In this document: positions 1 through 9,307 of the stretch, piece after piece
How positions within the stretch are numbered: position 1 is the stretch's first letter
Layout: each line of letters starts with the position of its first letter
The notes under the pieces: generated by a model
What the model was told of the DNA's origin: nothing
Databases searched by the model: none
What the model saw: the letters and a program-made list of their open reading frames with translations, nothing else
Position numbers and translations under genes: made by a program
From: Bartonella tribocorum CIP 105476
Lineage (GTDB): Bacteria; Pseudomonadota; Alphaproteobacteria; Rhizobiales; Rhizobiaceae
Reading direction: 5' to 3'
Assembly: GCF_000196435.1 (NCBI RefSeq)
Contig: NC_010161.1
Coordinates: 868,001 to 932,000, forward strand
Length of the DNA stretch: 64,000 nt

Positions 1-453
1 GAATTTGAATATAAACGTGATAGAGATGAATTTATTGAATGGGCAGAAGTCCATGGGAATTATTATGGCACGTTACGTGAAGCCGTTGAAAATGCATTGA
101 GTGCTGGCCGTGATATGTTATTTGATATTGATTATCAAGGCACCAAGCAGATGCAGAAAAAAATGCCAGGAGATACCGTATCTGTTTTTATTCTTCCCCC
201 CTCAATGAAAGAGCTTGTTTCGCGTTTAAATCGTCGAGCAGAAGATAGCCAAGATATTATCAATTTACGATTGGAAAATGCACGAACGGAGCTAACGCAT
301 TGGCGTTCTTATGATTATATTGTGATTAATGAAGATTTAGATCAGTCTTTATCTTTTATTAGGTCAATTTATTTAGCTGAAACCGTAAAACGCGAGAGAT
401 GTGCTTTTCTTGAAACTTTTATTGATGAACTTATTTCTGAAAAGATTGATTAA
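1..453 (+). CDS. gmk: Guanylate kinase, 3' part (start lies upstream of window)
   Basis: The reading frame is open from base 1 and gives the last 150 residues of guanylate kinase, which phosphorylates GMP to GDP with ATP in the cytoplasm. Visible family features are the GMP-binding stretch GNYYGT near visible residues 20-25 and the LFDIDYQG strand just after residue 39. The LID region and C-terminal helix follow. Bacterial Gmk is about 200-220 residues, so the P-loop and roughly the first 60-70 residues lie outside the window. It converges with rsmA, 31 bp away. The first in-window start-like codon (TTG at 97) is internal and is not the start. Confidence 0.95.
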   Translation, partial: EFEYKRDRDEFIEWAEVHGNYYGTLREAVENALSAGRDMLFDIDYQGTKQMQKKMPGDTVSVFILPPSMKELVSRLNRRAEDSQDIINLRLENARTELTHWRSYDYIVINEDLDQSLSFIRSIYLAETVKRERCAFLETFIDELISEKID

Positions 454-484
454 TATTTTTATTGTTTTGGAAAAGTTGTGCTTT

Positions 485-1315
485 TTAGGTTATCAAATTC
501 GCTAAAGTTACAAATTCGGAAATAGAGAGCGTTTCAGCACGGCGCGTTCCATCAATTCCAGCTTTTTCTAAAATGATTTCACCTCCAAGTGTTTTGAGAT
601 TTTGACGAAGCATTTTTCGTCTTTGTCCAAAAGCGGTTTTTGTGATGAGGCTTAGTTTTTGCGCAGAGCAGACAAGAGGTTGAGCGCGTGGAATGATATG
701 CACAACGGAAGAAGTGACTTTAGGCGCTGGTATGAAGGCTTGAGGAGGCACATCAAAAGCAATTTTAGCTATGGTACGCCAGCCAGTTAAGACACTAAGA
801 CGTCCATAATGAGAAGATTGAGGTTTAGCCGTAATTCGTTTGGCAACTTCACGTTGAAACATCAATGTCATTGATTCATAAAAAGGGGGCCATGGTTCCA
901 CTAATAGCCAATTTAATAAGAGTTGGGTTCCAATATTATAAGGAAGATTGGCAATAATGCGTGGTTTTTCTGGGCTTGATCCAAAGAGTTTTGAGAAATC
1001 TTGTTTCAGTGCATCATTACAAATAAGTTTTAATTGGTTCGGATAGTGCTTTTCTATTTCTAAGAGAGCCGGTATGCAGCGCTCATCGCGCTCGATTGCT
1101 GTTACAATAGCGCCCTTTGCGAGCAAGGCACGTGTAAGCCCTCCAGGACCAGGACCAATTTCAAGAACAGGTTTTCCTTCTATAGTGCCTGCTTGATGAG
1201 CAATTTTAGATGTTAAATTCAGATCAAAAAGGAAATTTTGCCCCAAAGATTTATGAGCTTGTAACCCATATGTATCAATGACCTCACGCAGAGGAGGGAG
1301 ATTATCTATTGGCAT
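485..1315 (-). CDS. rsmA: 16S rRNA (adenine1518/1519-N6)-dimethyltransferase
   Basis: RsmA/KsgA dimethylates two adjacent adenines in helix 45 of 16S rRNA late in 30S assembly, using S-adenosylmethionine. The 276-residue protein has the usual family length. It shows the N-terminal KSLGQNFL signature (residues 22-29), SAM-binding motif [10 protein letters not shown] (51-59) and the catalytic NLPY motif (123-126). The C-terminal helical domain carries the [12 protein letters not shown] segment. Its start overlaps the 3' end of pdxA by 10 bp, so it is the last gene of a tightly packed minus-strand operon. That order (surA-pdxA-rsmA) is also common in other Proteobacteria. Confidence 0.97.
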   Translation of the reverse strand: MPIDNLPPLREVIDTYGLQAHKSLGQNFLFDLNLTSKIAHQAGTIEGKPVLEIGPGPGGLTRALLAKGAIVTAIERDERCIPALLEIEKHYPNQLKLICNDALKQDFSKLFGSSPEKPRIIANLPYNIGTQLLLNWLLVEPWPPFYESMTLMFQREVAKRITAKPQSSHYGRLSVLTGWRTIAKIAFDVPPQAFIPAPKVTSSVVHIIPRAQPLVCSAQKLSLITKTAFGQRRKMLRQNLKTLGGEIILEKAGIDGTRRAETLSISEFVTLANLIT

Positions 1316-2319
1316 GGCATCGAATTATTTTTTGCAAGTTGATTTGCAAGTTTAAGAGCCGCAATAAAGCTTTCAGGAGAAGCGATGCCTTTATCAGCAA
1401 TATCAAAAGCAGTTCCGTGATCTGGAGACGTACGAATGAAAGGTAGACCTAACGTGACATTAACGGTGGTATCAAAATCTAATGTTTTAATAGGGATAAG
1501 AGCTTGATCATGATACATGCAAAGAGCAACATCATATGTTTTTCTTGCGCATTCGTGGAACATTGTATCGGCAGGAAGCGGACCAATAATATTGAGTCCT
1601 TTCTTTTTAAGATATTCAACAGCAGGAGTGATAATCTCGATATCTTCTTTTCCCATTGTGCCTTCTTCTCCAGCGTGAGGATTAAGACCAGCGACAGCTA
1701 GCCGAGGTGACGTTATTTTAAATCGTGTTTTTAAGTCACATTCAGTAATGAAGGCCGTTTGAATGATTAAATGACGGCTCAGTTTTGAAGGAACATCTTT
1801 GAATGGAATATGAACAGTCATTGGTACCGTTTTTAATCGAGGTCCCGCTAACATCATAACTGGATGATAACATTTATGAAAAGCTTTATGGGCCAAATCG
1901 GCTAAAAATTCTGTATGACCTGGAAATTGAAAACCAACATCATAAAGATTCTTTTTTGCAATAGGACAAGTGACAAGTGCACATGCATGTCCATTTTGAA
2001 TTAATTGAACACTGCGCTCAATAGCCTCAATGATTCCAGCAGCATTGTTTGGAGAAGGAAAACCTAATTGATCACTTTGTTTGTTTTTTAACGGTATGAT
2101 AGGAAGAGCGTTTTGAAAATTTTTGACAGGATTGGTGGTTAAAACAGATTCCACCTCAACATCCATCTGTAAAAAACGAGCGCGCGAACAAATAACATCT
2201 GGATCGGCGATAAGAACAAAAGCCGGAACTTGGCGGGTAACGCGCAAACTCCACGCTTTTAGAGCTATTTCAGGACCAATTCCGGCAGGATCACCACCAC
2301 TAACAACAAGAGCAATCAT
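1306..2319 (-). CDS. pdxA: 4-hydroxythreonine-4-phosphate dehydrogenase
   Basis: PdxA oxidises 4-phosphohydroxy-L-threonine in the DXP-dependent route to pyridoxal phosphate. The 337-residue length fits the family. The three metal-binding histidines are visible: H135 in GHTEF, H215 in NPHAGE and H270 in YHDQ. The N-terminal [11 protein letters not shown] signature is intact. The ATG overlaps the stop of the surA-like gene upstream in a TAATG arrangement, and the 3' end overlaps rsmA by 10 bp. Translation of the three genes is therefore probably coupled. Confidence 0.97.
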   Translation of the reverse strand: MIALVVSGGDPAGIGPEIALKAWSLRVTRQVPAFVLIADPDVICSRARFLQMDVEVESVLTTNPVKNFQNALPIIPLKNKQSDQLGFPSPNNAAGIIEAIERSVQLIQNGHACALVTCPIAKKNLYDVGFQFPGHTEFLADLAHKAFHKCYHPVMMLAGPRLKTVPMTVHIPFKDVPSKLSRHLIIQTAFITECDLKTRFKITSPRLAVAGLNPHAGEEGTMGKEDIEIITPAVEYLKKKGLNIIGPLPADTMFHECARKTYDVALCMYHDQALIPIKTLDFDTTVNVTLGLPFIRTSPDHGTAFDIADKGIASPESFIAALKLANQLAKNNSMPCQ

Positions 2320-3287
2320 TATTGAATACGTGCTACACGCCGCAGTTCTTCTAAATATTTTTCGCTTAATTCTTCAAGTTTTTTTGGATCTCTTTTTTTA
2401 TTATCTTGAAGAGAAAATATCAGCCGAGCGACATAATCATCGGAAATCCTTTTTATTTTGCAAACAGCAATGGCTTCGATTCCATCAGATGTCTCTTGCA
2501 ATTTTGTCATTTTTCCAGCAGGTGTCGCAAGAATAGCTTGTTCCCATGCACTGGGAAGTTGAGGTTCTAGAAACTTTCCTAAGGGGCGGATCGTAACATC
2601 TAAAATACCTCTTGCTTGATTGTGAGCATTTGCACATCCACGGAAATGTGCGCGGAAATTGCTTGCTTCTCTTTGACGTCTTTCCAAGATTTCTGAACGA
2701 CGATGAGCAGGAATAACAAAAACAATGCGCTGTAATGTATATTCGTTGGTTGAAGGTTTAACACCACCATTTTTTAATATTCTGCGCACAGCTTCTTGTT
2801 CGCTAACCATACCCGTTTGAGCTTGATAGCGTGCGCTAACAAGACGCCCCCATCCTATTTGTCCACGGATGTAATCTTTAAAATGTTGCACAGTAATATC
2901 ATTTTGGATCAGAATCTGATTGAGCTGGTCAACCGTCATATTATTTTGCGTTGCAAAGTTCTCAAAAGCTCTATTAACTTCATCATTACTTACCTCAATA
3001 TTACGGCGTTTTATTTCAATATTTTTTAGCTCTTCGTCGATAAGCTCTTTTTTAGCTTGTGCCGCCAAACTGCCCTGCTTTTGTTGCAATCTGAGAAATG
3101 CAACGCGCCTTTGTATATCATAATTTGTGATAGGATTGCCATTAACTGTAACAACAATAGCAGTTTGAGCAAAGGCTGAGGAAATCAAAAATTCATTTAT
3201 GAGCAGGCTGCTTACGCCCAAAGACGCAATACAAAATAAAGCAAGAAGACGCTTTTTCAATTTATTCATGTAAATAGGCTTTCGCAT
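2319..3287 (-). CDS. surA: SurA-like periplasmic chaperone / peptidyl-prolyl isomerase
   Basis: This is probably a periplasmic chaperone for outer-membrane proteins. The 322-residue product has an N-terminal signal sequence (positive residues, then a hydrophobic run to about residue 40 ending SAFAQ), a SurA_N-type helical domain (about 45-170) and a degenerate parvulin-like region (about 180-290). It is shorter than enterobacterial SurA (about 430 residues) and seems to hold one isomerase-like domain, as in other Rhizobiales. An alternative ATG at 3269 (MNKLKK) would give a more typical signal peptide. It sits between lptD, which encodes a likely client barrel protein, and pdxA. The family is well supported; isomerase activity cannot be judged from sequence. 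Confidence 0.85.
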   Translation of the reverse strand: MRKPIYMNKLKKRLLALFCIASLGVSSLLINEFLISSAFAQTAIVVTVNGNPITNYDIQRRVAFLRLQQKQGSLAAQAKKELIDEELKNIEIKRRNIEVSNDEVNRAFENFATQNNMTVDQLNQILIQNDITVQHFKDYIRGQIGWGRLVSARYQAQTGMVSEQEAVRRILKNGGVKPSTNEYTLQRIVFVIPAHRRSEILERRQREASNFRAHFRGCANAHNQARGILDVTIRPLGKFLEPQLPSAWEQAILATPAGKMTKLQETSDGIEAIAVCKIKRISDDYVARLIFSLQDNKKRDPKKLEELSEKYLEELRRVARIQ

Positions 3288-3371
3288 TGTTTATTAATTC
3301 TCATCAATAACTTAAACTATACGCTTTTTTTCATAAAAACAATAATAAGTTAAATCACTTATACATTCTCT

Positions 3372-5741
3372 TTATAAATTTGAATCTATCTTTTTTCCGA
3401 TATCTGCGATTGTACGCAATGAAAGAGAGAAATTAAAGTTTTGCAAGGGCGTTTTTCTCCCCGGATTCATGACCTGTTGATAACCGAATGTGAGCCCGAA
3501 ACATTCATCTGCATAATTCAAGCTAATTCCTCGTTTTATAAATGTACCGGATACGAGATCATAACCGGCATTACTATTAACAGACCAATAGTCTGCCAGT
3601 TTTAAGCCCGTTTGAAAAGAAATTTCTTGCCGCTCTTGTGGATATTCATAATTCGGTTGGCTTGCGATATAAGCATATTGTACAGAGGCCCAAAAAAGAT
3701 TCCATTTTTGTGATACTTCAATTTCACTACGGCGGATTTTTCCTGTTTTTTTGTCAAAGCGTCCACGTGTTTCCAAGGAAAAGCCGCTTTTATGGGTTGC
3801 ACCAAACATAGCAACATAGTCTGAACGTTTTGCCTCTAAGCTAGAATGAATACCGACATTAACAAAGTCTTTTTCTGCAAAAGAATTCTTTCCTGCTAGA
3901 TGAAAGGACTGTCCAATAAGACCATACAGGGACCAAGTTTCATTAAAGCTTCCAGAATATCTTAGACCTATATTGGCTCTTGTCCCACCTTCTACACGAT
4001 CATAACCAGAAAATTTATCTCGTTGAAAGAGAGTGGTTGCATCAAAGATAAAGCTTTGAGCGTCTTCATTAGGAAGTTGTCCGATATATTTTTCGTTATT
4101 GCGTATAAAAATTTGTGCGGTTGGTTCTATAATATGTGTAGAATGAGCAGCTGTAATAAGGAAGGGATAGCGTGCTTCCAACCCTGCTGTTGCCATACTA
4201 CGAATTGTTGAGCTACGCATTGCGGATAAGGCATTGTTTTCTACAGAAGCAGCGTGATTTTCGTGTACATTTGTTGTAAGGATATCGGCCCGTAGAGAAA
4301 GAAGGGGGGTTAAGATGAGTCCATTGTGCGTGTTAAAACGTTTTTTCCACTGAAGCTCATTTGTCAAACGCAAACTATTTCCAGCCATACCAGAAAGTCT
4401 TACAGTGTTGAGAGGATTTTCGTTCCAGTCGGGTGAACTGAAGTCGGCATGACGACGATAAATTGATTGTATATTGCTATGGAAGGTAAGCTCTCCATTA
4501 TAAATGGGCTCATCTGGTGTAAAAGAATAATCGATACGTGGTAGAACCCATGCTTGCTGAGAGTGACGTTCATAATGAGGATCATTCGATACGGAGTCTT
4601 GAATTTTAAAATGATAAAAACGCATGTCAAAATAGTTTTTTCCTGCAAGACCATTTAGATAGATCTGAGAAAGTTGTGTAGGATTGCTATAGTTTTCCAG
4701 CTTGTATGCACGGCTAAAATGTCGATCGGATTGTGTAAAAATATCCCATCCATAAGTCCAGTGTGAATTAAGACGAAAGTCCCCCTTTGTCGCTAGCATA
4801 TAACGGTTTTTATGCTGTGCATCAATCGTATCATTGTCAAATCTATGTGGTTTCATTTGATATATATGAGCAAAACGAATGTTATAACTGCCCATTTTTA
4901 AACGTTGACGCCATTCCCCTTCAGTTAAAAGCCCTTGTTGAGTATAAACCGTAGAAGAAAGCGTAAAATCGTAATTGGGGGCAAGATTCCAGAAATAAGA
5001 ATTCTTTACTCCCATACCAAGATAATCAGTATAGAAAAAATGAGGTGTAAGCAGACCGCTCGCACGCCTGACAGTTGGATCGTAGAGCTCAAAATTGGGA
5101 AATTTTATAATCGGTACACCAAAAACTTCAAAACTGCTATTTTCAAACCGAATTTTTTTAACGCTATTATTCCATATGATCTTCCTGGCTTTAATTTTCC
5201 ACAGGACTTCTTTATCTGGTTTATAAGAGCAAGGTTCACAAGCTGTATAGCTTGCATTTTCAAAGATTGTTATTTGATTATTTTTACGCGTAGCATTTTG
5301 AGCGGCAAAGTGCACATTATTAGCTGTATCAATACGTAAGGCGTTGACAAAACCCTCGCCAAGATCTTTGGTCATATCAATTTGATTGGAATAAATCTTA
5401 TTACCATCTTTTTGAGTAATTTCAACGTTTCCTTGTGCTATAAGTCGTCCTGTTTTTTGATTGTAAATAATTTTCTGAGCGACAACTTTATTGCCGTCAT
5501 ATTCAACTTGAACATTACCTTGTGCAGAAACAGTGTTTTCATCACGATTGTAAATGAGTTCATCCGCAGAGAGCAAAAGAGGACGTTCCGGATTTTGAAT
5601 GCGACTTTGAGCAGGAGACATAAGGTTTTGAGCGTTTGCGCAATAAGGCAATGCTCCCCCTAAGATAACCGCTATAACACTTTTAAAAGTGAGAGCACTT
5701 AATTTTGTTAAAATGATTTTCTTACGTGTTAATGCTTTCAC
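3372..5741 (-). CDS. lptD: LPS-assembly protein LptD (outer-membrane LPS translocon)
   Basis: LptD is the outer-membrane barrel that inserts lipopolysaccharide into the outer leaflet, working with LptE and fed by LptA. The 789-residue protein has a signal peptide ending in CANAQ (about residues 34-38) and an N-terminal OstA/LptA-like jellyroll at about 55-170 (LLSADELIYNRDENTVSAQGN). A large C-terminal barrel rich in alternating aromatic strands follows. The start is a GTG placed immediately after the TAA of lptG, so the genes abut with no spacer. A gap of 84 bp separates its end from the surA-like gene. Its place beside lptG and lptF groups the LPS export genes. Confidence 0.95.
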   Translation of the reverse strand: MKALTRKKIILTKLSALTFKSVIAVILGGALPYCANAQNLMSPAQSRIQNPERPLLLSADELIYNRDENTVSAQGNVQVEYDGNKVVAQKIIYNQKTGRLIAQGNVEITQKDGNKIYSNQIDMTKDLGEGFVNALRIDTANNVHFAAQNATRKNNQITIFENASYTACEPCSYKPDKEVLWKIKARKIIWNNSVKKIRFENSSFEVFGVPIIKFPNFELYDPTVRRASGLLTPHFFYTDYLGMGVKNSYFWNLAPNYDFTLSSTVYTQQGLLTEGEWRQRLKMGSYNIRFAHIYQMKPHRFDNDTIDAQHKNRYMLATKGDFRLNSHWTYGWDIFTQSDRHFSRAYKLENYSNPTQLSQIYLNGLAGKNYFDMRFYHFKIQDSVSNDPHYERHSQQAWVLPRIDYSFTPDEPIYNGELTFHSNIQSIYRRHADFSSPDWNENPLNTVRLSGMAGNSLRLTNELQWKKRFNTHNGLILTPLLSLRADILTTNVHENHAASVENNALSAMRSSTIRSMATAGLEARYPFLITAAHSTHIIEPTAQIFIRNNEKYIGQLPNEDAQSFIFDATTLFQRDKFSGYDRVEGGTRANIGLRYSGSFNETWSLYGLIGQSFHLAGKNSFAEKDFVNVGIHSSLEAKRSDYVAMFGATHKSGFSLETRGRFDKKTGKIRRSEIEVSQKWNLFWASVQYAYIASQPNYEYPQERQEISFQTGLKLADYWSVNSNAGYDLVSGTFIKRGISLNYADECFGLTFGYQQVMNPGRKTPLQNFNFSLSLRTIADIGKKIDSNL

Positions 5742-6833
5742 TTAGCCATCCTCTTTATGAAGTAAAAAAGAGATTCCCAAGAATAATGCAATAACAACAG
5801 GTGTCCAAGCGGCAATAATTGGTGGAATATATCCAGCATTACCAAAAGCCTGAACAAGTACGGAAATAACATAAAGCATAAACCCAGCGATTACGCCACC
5901 AAGAATCAACGTTCTAGATTGTCCAAAACGTGTAAAATTTAAAGATACAGTTGCTGCAATGAGAGTCATTGCCACAAGCAATGCCGGTAAGGCAATCAAA
6001 GATTGTAAATACATATCAAAATTATGAGCAGAATAGCCAAATGAACGTGCGATCATGATCTTTTTGGGTAATTGGTAAAATGGAATAGTTGCGGGATTCA
6101 CTAAACGTTCCGTTAAAAATTCAGGCTTTAGATTGGTTTTTATTTTCAACACGGTAAATTTTTCAGGAGGATGTCCTATTTTATAGATTGTTCCATTTGT
6201 TAAGAACCAAGCGCCATGGGTCAAGGTTGCTTTTGGGGTGTTAATCCAATTTTTGACGGTTGCGTCGTCTTTGTATTGTACAAAGGTTGCATCGAGAAGA
6301 GAAAATCCTTGATCGGTGATAAATTTAGCACCAATGGTTGTTCTGCCTAAATCTGTACGCTGTGTTAACCAGTGGATACGCGTATTATGAAGAGATGTTA
6401 GCACATTATTATTGCGCCATTCAGTCATCATTTTTTCTGCTTGAGAAAATCCCCATGCAGCGAGTGGATTGATAAGAAGAATTGAAAATAATCCCAAAAG
6501 AAAAGCGCCCAAACAAGCTGGCATAAGAAATTGCCATGCAGAAACACCGATGGAGCGAGTCACGACAAGTTCAAGTTTTTTGTTAAGCGAGATAAGCGTT
6601 GTCATGGCAGAAAAGAGTGCAATAAAAGGGATAAGTTGTTGCATAATAAAAGGGATGCGTAAAACAGAGAGGAGAAATGCATCTTTTGCGGTATAATGCG
6701 GAAGGGAGGGCAGCCTACCGGAGTTTTCTGTAAAATCAATTAAAAGAGCAAGAACAAAAATACTCCCCCAAAAATAACAAGTTATTTTAAGATAACGTAT
6801 AAAAAAATAGCGTCCAAGTGTCCACCCAATCAT
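5742..6833 (-). CDS. lptG: LPS export ABC transporter permease LptG
   Basis: This is an inner-membrane permease of the LptB2FG transporter, which extracts LPS and drives it across the periplasmic bridge. The 363-residue YjgP/YjgQ-family protein has about six membrane segments: three in the first 130 residues, a periplasmic beta-jellyroll region (about 135-265) and three C-terminal segments. It overlaps lptF by 4 bp (ATGA), so translation is probably coupled, and runs straight into lptD. The lptF-lptG order supports the paralog assignment. Confidence 0.95.
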   Translation of the reverse strand: MIGWTLGRYFFIRYLKITCYFWGSIFVLALLIDFTENSGRLPSLPHYTAKDAFLLSVLRIPFIMQQLIPFIALFSAMTTLISLNKKLELVVTRSIGVSAWQFLMPACLGAFLLGLFSILLINPLAAWGFSQAEKMMTEWRNNNVLTSLHNTRIHWLTQRTDLGRTTIGAKFITDQGFSLLDATFVQYKDDATVKNWINTPKATLTHGAWFLTNGTIYKIGHPPEKFTVLKIKTNLKPEFLTERLVNPATIPFYQLPKKIMIARSFGYSAHNFDMYLQSLIALPALLVAMTLIAATVSLNFTRFGQSRTLILGGVIAGFMLYVISVLVQAFGNAGYIPPIIAAWTPVVIALFLGISFLLHKEDG

Positions 6834-8020
6834 GATATTTCATCCAGAGAATCTTGAGATTTTCGATGTTCAAATTTGTTCACTACTTTTTGAAAAGTGA
6901 TTTGCAGTATCTCATGAAATTTTGCGGGGAGTCCAATTTTATGATTCGTTAAAAGCATAAAAAAGACAAATAGACTTGTTCCTATGGGCGTAATATAGAG
7001 AAGGGGAACATATGCAAGATCGTTTTTTGCTTTTTCGGCGAAAAAATAACCTATCCAATAGACCAGAAAAGAAAGGGCAATCGCCGAAAAATTTGCGCAG
7101 TAGCGTGCTTGTCGATGGGAGCCTACATTTCCCGCCGCTGCTAATGCAATAAGTGAAAAAACGATTGGATAAAGCCATTGGGTTAGTCGTCGGTGAAACT
7201 CAGCTTTATATTGGAGTGGTTTTCGTTGATAGTAGGGATCTTTTGGGTCAGGGTTTTGTAAATAAGAAAGAGACCGATCTTTTGGATAAAGAGTAGGTGT
7301 TTTATCGCTGGGAATAAATTCCCCTAGGCTAAAGGTGTATGCGCTAAATTGAACGATTGAAACGCTATTATTTTCATGATTGACTCTTTCTATTTCACCG
7401 TTATTGAGGATTAAAAAACGACCATTTTTATTGCTTACAATGGAGGCTTTTGTTGCGTAATAAAAAAGATCAGTTTTAGGGTCACGCTGGTCGGCAATGA
7501 AAAGACGTTCAAGTGTTCCGTTTGGATTCCGTTCGCCAATTTCTATGTAAAGGTTATTGGCGAGTTTTTGAAAGCTTCCTTCACTAATGAATAGATTAAT
7601 AAGATCAAAGTGAGCACTGGCTAACATTTGTCGCATATGAAGACGCGCTTGAGGAACAACAAAATTAGCTATAGAAAAGGAGATACATGATGCAACAATA
7701 GCAAGAAGAAGCACTGGTTTCCAAACAGTACTCTTAGGAAAACCAGAGGCATTGATGACAGCAAGTTCGGATTCTTGATTCATTGCTGAAAGGGTGGTTG
7801 TAACTGCGATCACTAATGCAAATGGAATGACAAGAAAAATAACAGAAGGAACCAATGAGAGTGAAAATTGCAAGACTGTGAGGAGTGTTTGTTTACTTGT
7901 TGTGAGAAAATTTATCCGTGCAAGAATTTGCACTGTCCAACTAACGCCCACTGCTGCAATCAAAACAGAACTAAATAGAAAAAAGACACGTTTCAGGATG
8001 TAAAACTCAATAATACGCAT
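6830..8020 (-). CDS. lptF: LPS export ABC transporter permease LptF
   Basis: This is the partner permease of LptG in the LPS extractor. The 396-residue YjgP/YjgQ-family protein has an N-terminal membrane block to about residue 125, a periplasmic domain and a C-terminal block from about 285 containing PIVFSLIALAAAGN. The last 35 residues form a charged cytoplasmic tail. It is the first gene of the minus-strand operon lptF-lptG-lptD-surA-pdxA-rsmA. The operon promoter should lie in the 409-bp divergent region shared with holC. Confidence 0.95.
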   Translation of the reverse strand: MRIIEFYILKRVFFLFSSVLIAAVGVSWTVQILARINFLTTSKQTLLTVLQFSLSLVPSVIFLVIPFALVIAVTTTLSAMNQESELAVINASGFPKSTVWKPVLLLAIVASCISFSIANFVVPQARLHMRQMLASAHFDLINLFISEGSFQKLANNLYIEIGERNPNGTLERLFIADQRDPKTDLFYYATKASIVSNKNGRFLILNNGEIERVNHENNSVSIVQFSAYTFSLGEFIPSDKTPTLYPKDRSLSYLQNPDPKDPYYQRKPLQYKAEFHRRLTQWLYPIVFSLIALAAAGNVGSHRQARYCANFSAIALSFLVYWIGYFFAEKAKNDLAYVPLLYITPIGTSLFVFFMLLTNHKIGLPAKFHEILQITFQKVVNKFEHRKSQDSLDEIS

Positions 8021-8429
8021 AAATTGGGGAACACCCTTAGTCTTTAATTCGATAGCAAATATTTTTACTGCTTTTAGTTAAAATGTAATAAAATTCAAAA
8101 AACATCCTTCCCTGAATTGGACATTTTTAGCAAATAGATAGTATAAAATCTCTCGTTAAATCCCCTTTAATTTTTCACATATTATATTTTATTTTTAACG
8201 ATAGTCTACAAAGAATCTACAAAATAATTTAAAAAACTTTTTTATTAACGCTGAAAATAAATTTTTTTTATCTTTTAAAGAGTCTTTTAAAACCACGGGC
8301 AAAAAGATAATGCATCTCAATCGAAAAAGAGGTTTATATCTTGAACCGTTTCCTTTTATAGGAGGAATATAGAATTTTCTCTAAAAAAGATGTTAGCTTT
8401 TTTATAATGAGTGATGAGGGCTTAAGAGA
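8021..8429. promoter_or_regulatory. Divergent intergenic region between lptF and holC
   Basis: This 409-bp very AT-rich stretch separates two divergent genes and should hold both promoters. I see no reading frame or RNA structure in it. A GAGGG Shine-Dalgarno-like run at 8416-8420 lies 9 nt before the TTG start of holC. Many Rhizobiales carry pepA between these genes; nothing here resembles it. Confidence 0.4.
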
Positions 8430-8876
8430 TTGGATATTTTATTCTATCATTTGACGCAGTCAACGCTGAAAGATATTTTGCCAACGCTTGTGGAGCGTGC
8501 ATTGGCTCGTTTTGGTAAGGTAACAATACAATGCGTGAGTAAAGAACAACGCGATTCTATCGATATGCATTTATGGGTTTATGCTGATGAATCATTTATT
8601 GGACATGGAACGGAGTGTGATCAATATGCAAATCTTCAGCCTGTATTTCTGACGATAGGACAAGAAAATCCGAATGATTCAAAGATTCGTTTTCTCATAG
8701 AGGGAGCTGTTTGTTCGGATATTAATGTTTATCAACGGCTTGTCGTGCTCTTTGATGGTAGAAATGATGAGCAGTTGAATTTTGCTCGGGCACAGTGGAA
8801 AAAATATAAAATGGAAAATCATAATTTAACCTATTGGCAACAAACTGAAGATCGTTGTTGGGAAAAACAAGTTTAA
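8430..8876 (+). CDS. holC: DNA polymerase III subunit chi
   Basis: The chi subunit links the clamp-loader complex to single-strand-binding protein at the replication fork. The 148-residue product begins MDILFYHLTQ, the usual HolC opening (formylatable TTG start), and continues with the family's LVERALARFGKVTIQC region. The length is typical. TTG is chosen because the protein N-terminus matches the family there and a GAGGG sequence sits upstream. The stop codon overlaps the ATG of a 39-codon ORF (TAATG). Confidence 0.9.
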   Translation: MDILFYHLTQSTLKDILPTLVERALARFGKVTIQCVSKEQRDSIDMHLWVYADESFIGHGTECDQYANLQPVFLTIGQENPNDSKIRFLIEGAVCSDINVYQRLVVLFDGRNDEQLNFARAQWKKYKMENHNLTYWQQTEDRCWEKQV

Positions 8877-8995
8877 TGCACCTCGTATCTTTTGTTATGG
8901 TTTTGATAGGATTGGCGGGAATCGTAAACCCAGCCCTTTTTATTGTGGAAGGATCAGGGGGAGGGCGTTGGGTCTTTATTGTTATTTTTTTTTAG
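8876..8995 (+). CDS. Possible 39-residue hydrophobic protein, coupled to holC
   Basis: A short ORF starts with an ATG that overlaps the holC stop (TAATG) and runs 39 codons to TAG at 8993-8995. The product is one hydrophobic stretch (LVSFVMVLIGLAGI), then a glycine-rich turn and a second short hydrophobic end, which suits a small membrane peptide. I do not recognise it. The start-stop overlap is the main support; chance is not excluded. It could also be the remnant of a longer membrane gene. Confidence 0.35.
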   Translation: MHLVSFVMVLIGLAGIVNPALFIVEGSGGGRWVFIVIFF

Positions 8996-9043
8996 GCATG
9001 ATCAAGATATGGCCTATAATTAAAAAAATGAAACGGTATCATC

Positions 9044-9307
9044 ATGATTATTGATCGAATTGTGCTTGTTTTATGGGCTGTGATGTTGGCTTTTTTTTGC
9101 GTTTCGTGGTTAGGGACAACGCATATCTTATCAGGGGTATTTGCTGTTGCTGATATGAGCAATATCGCGGATTTTTTATTTTTCTTTTTGAGTGCATTGT
9201 TTGCAGGAATATTGTGGTGGAGCATACCGCAACCCATGTCTTTTAAAATGAGACTGGCAGCATTTTTTCTGCCAGTCTTTATTTTATTCTTTGCTCTTAT
9301 ATTTTAG
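9044..9307 (+). CDS. Small putative membrane protein, 87 residues
   Basis: This unidentified ORF encodes three hydrophobic segments (about residues 5-25, 40-60 and 68-87), so it would be an inner-membrane protein. It follows holC and converges on the MFS transporter gene, overlapping its 3' end by 4 bp. A perfect 10-bp inverted repeat at 9251-9278 lies inside its last third, so the same DNA may also terminate transcription. The membrane pattern favours a real gene; the low-complexity hydrophobic composition leaves doubt. Confidence 0.5.
   Translation: MIIDRIVLVLWAVMLAFFCVSWLGTTHILSGVFAVADMSNIADFLFFFLSALFAGILWWSIPQPMSFKMRLAAFFLPVFILFFALIF
9251..9281. terminator. Perfect 10-bp hairpin, possible bidirectional terminator
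   Basis: AGACTGGCAG at 9251-9260 pairs perfectly with CTGCCAGTCT at 9269-9278 across an 8-nt T-rich loop, followed by TTTATTTT. It lies 26 bp before the convergent overlap of the small membrane ORF and the transporter gene, a sensible position for termination. Confidence 0.55.

Noticed and set aside
4935..5663. Plus-strand ORFs across lptD
   Set aside because: They lie antisense to the well-supported lptD frame and show no family motifs.
8021..8429. Remnant of pepA upstream of holC
   Set aside because: Expected from relatives, but no stretch resembles it.
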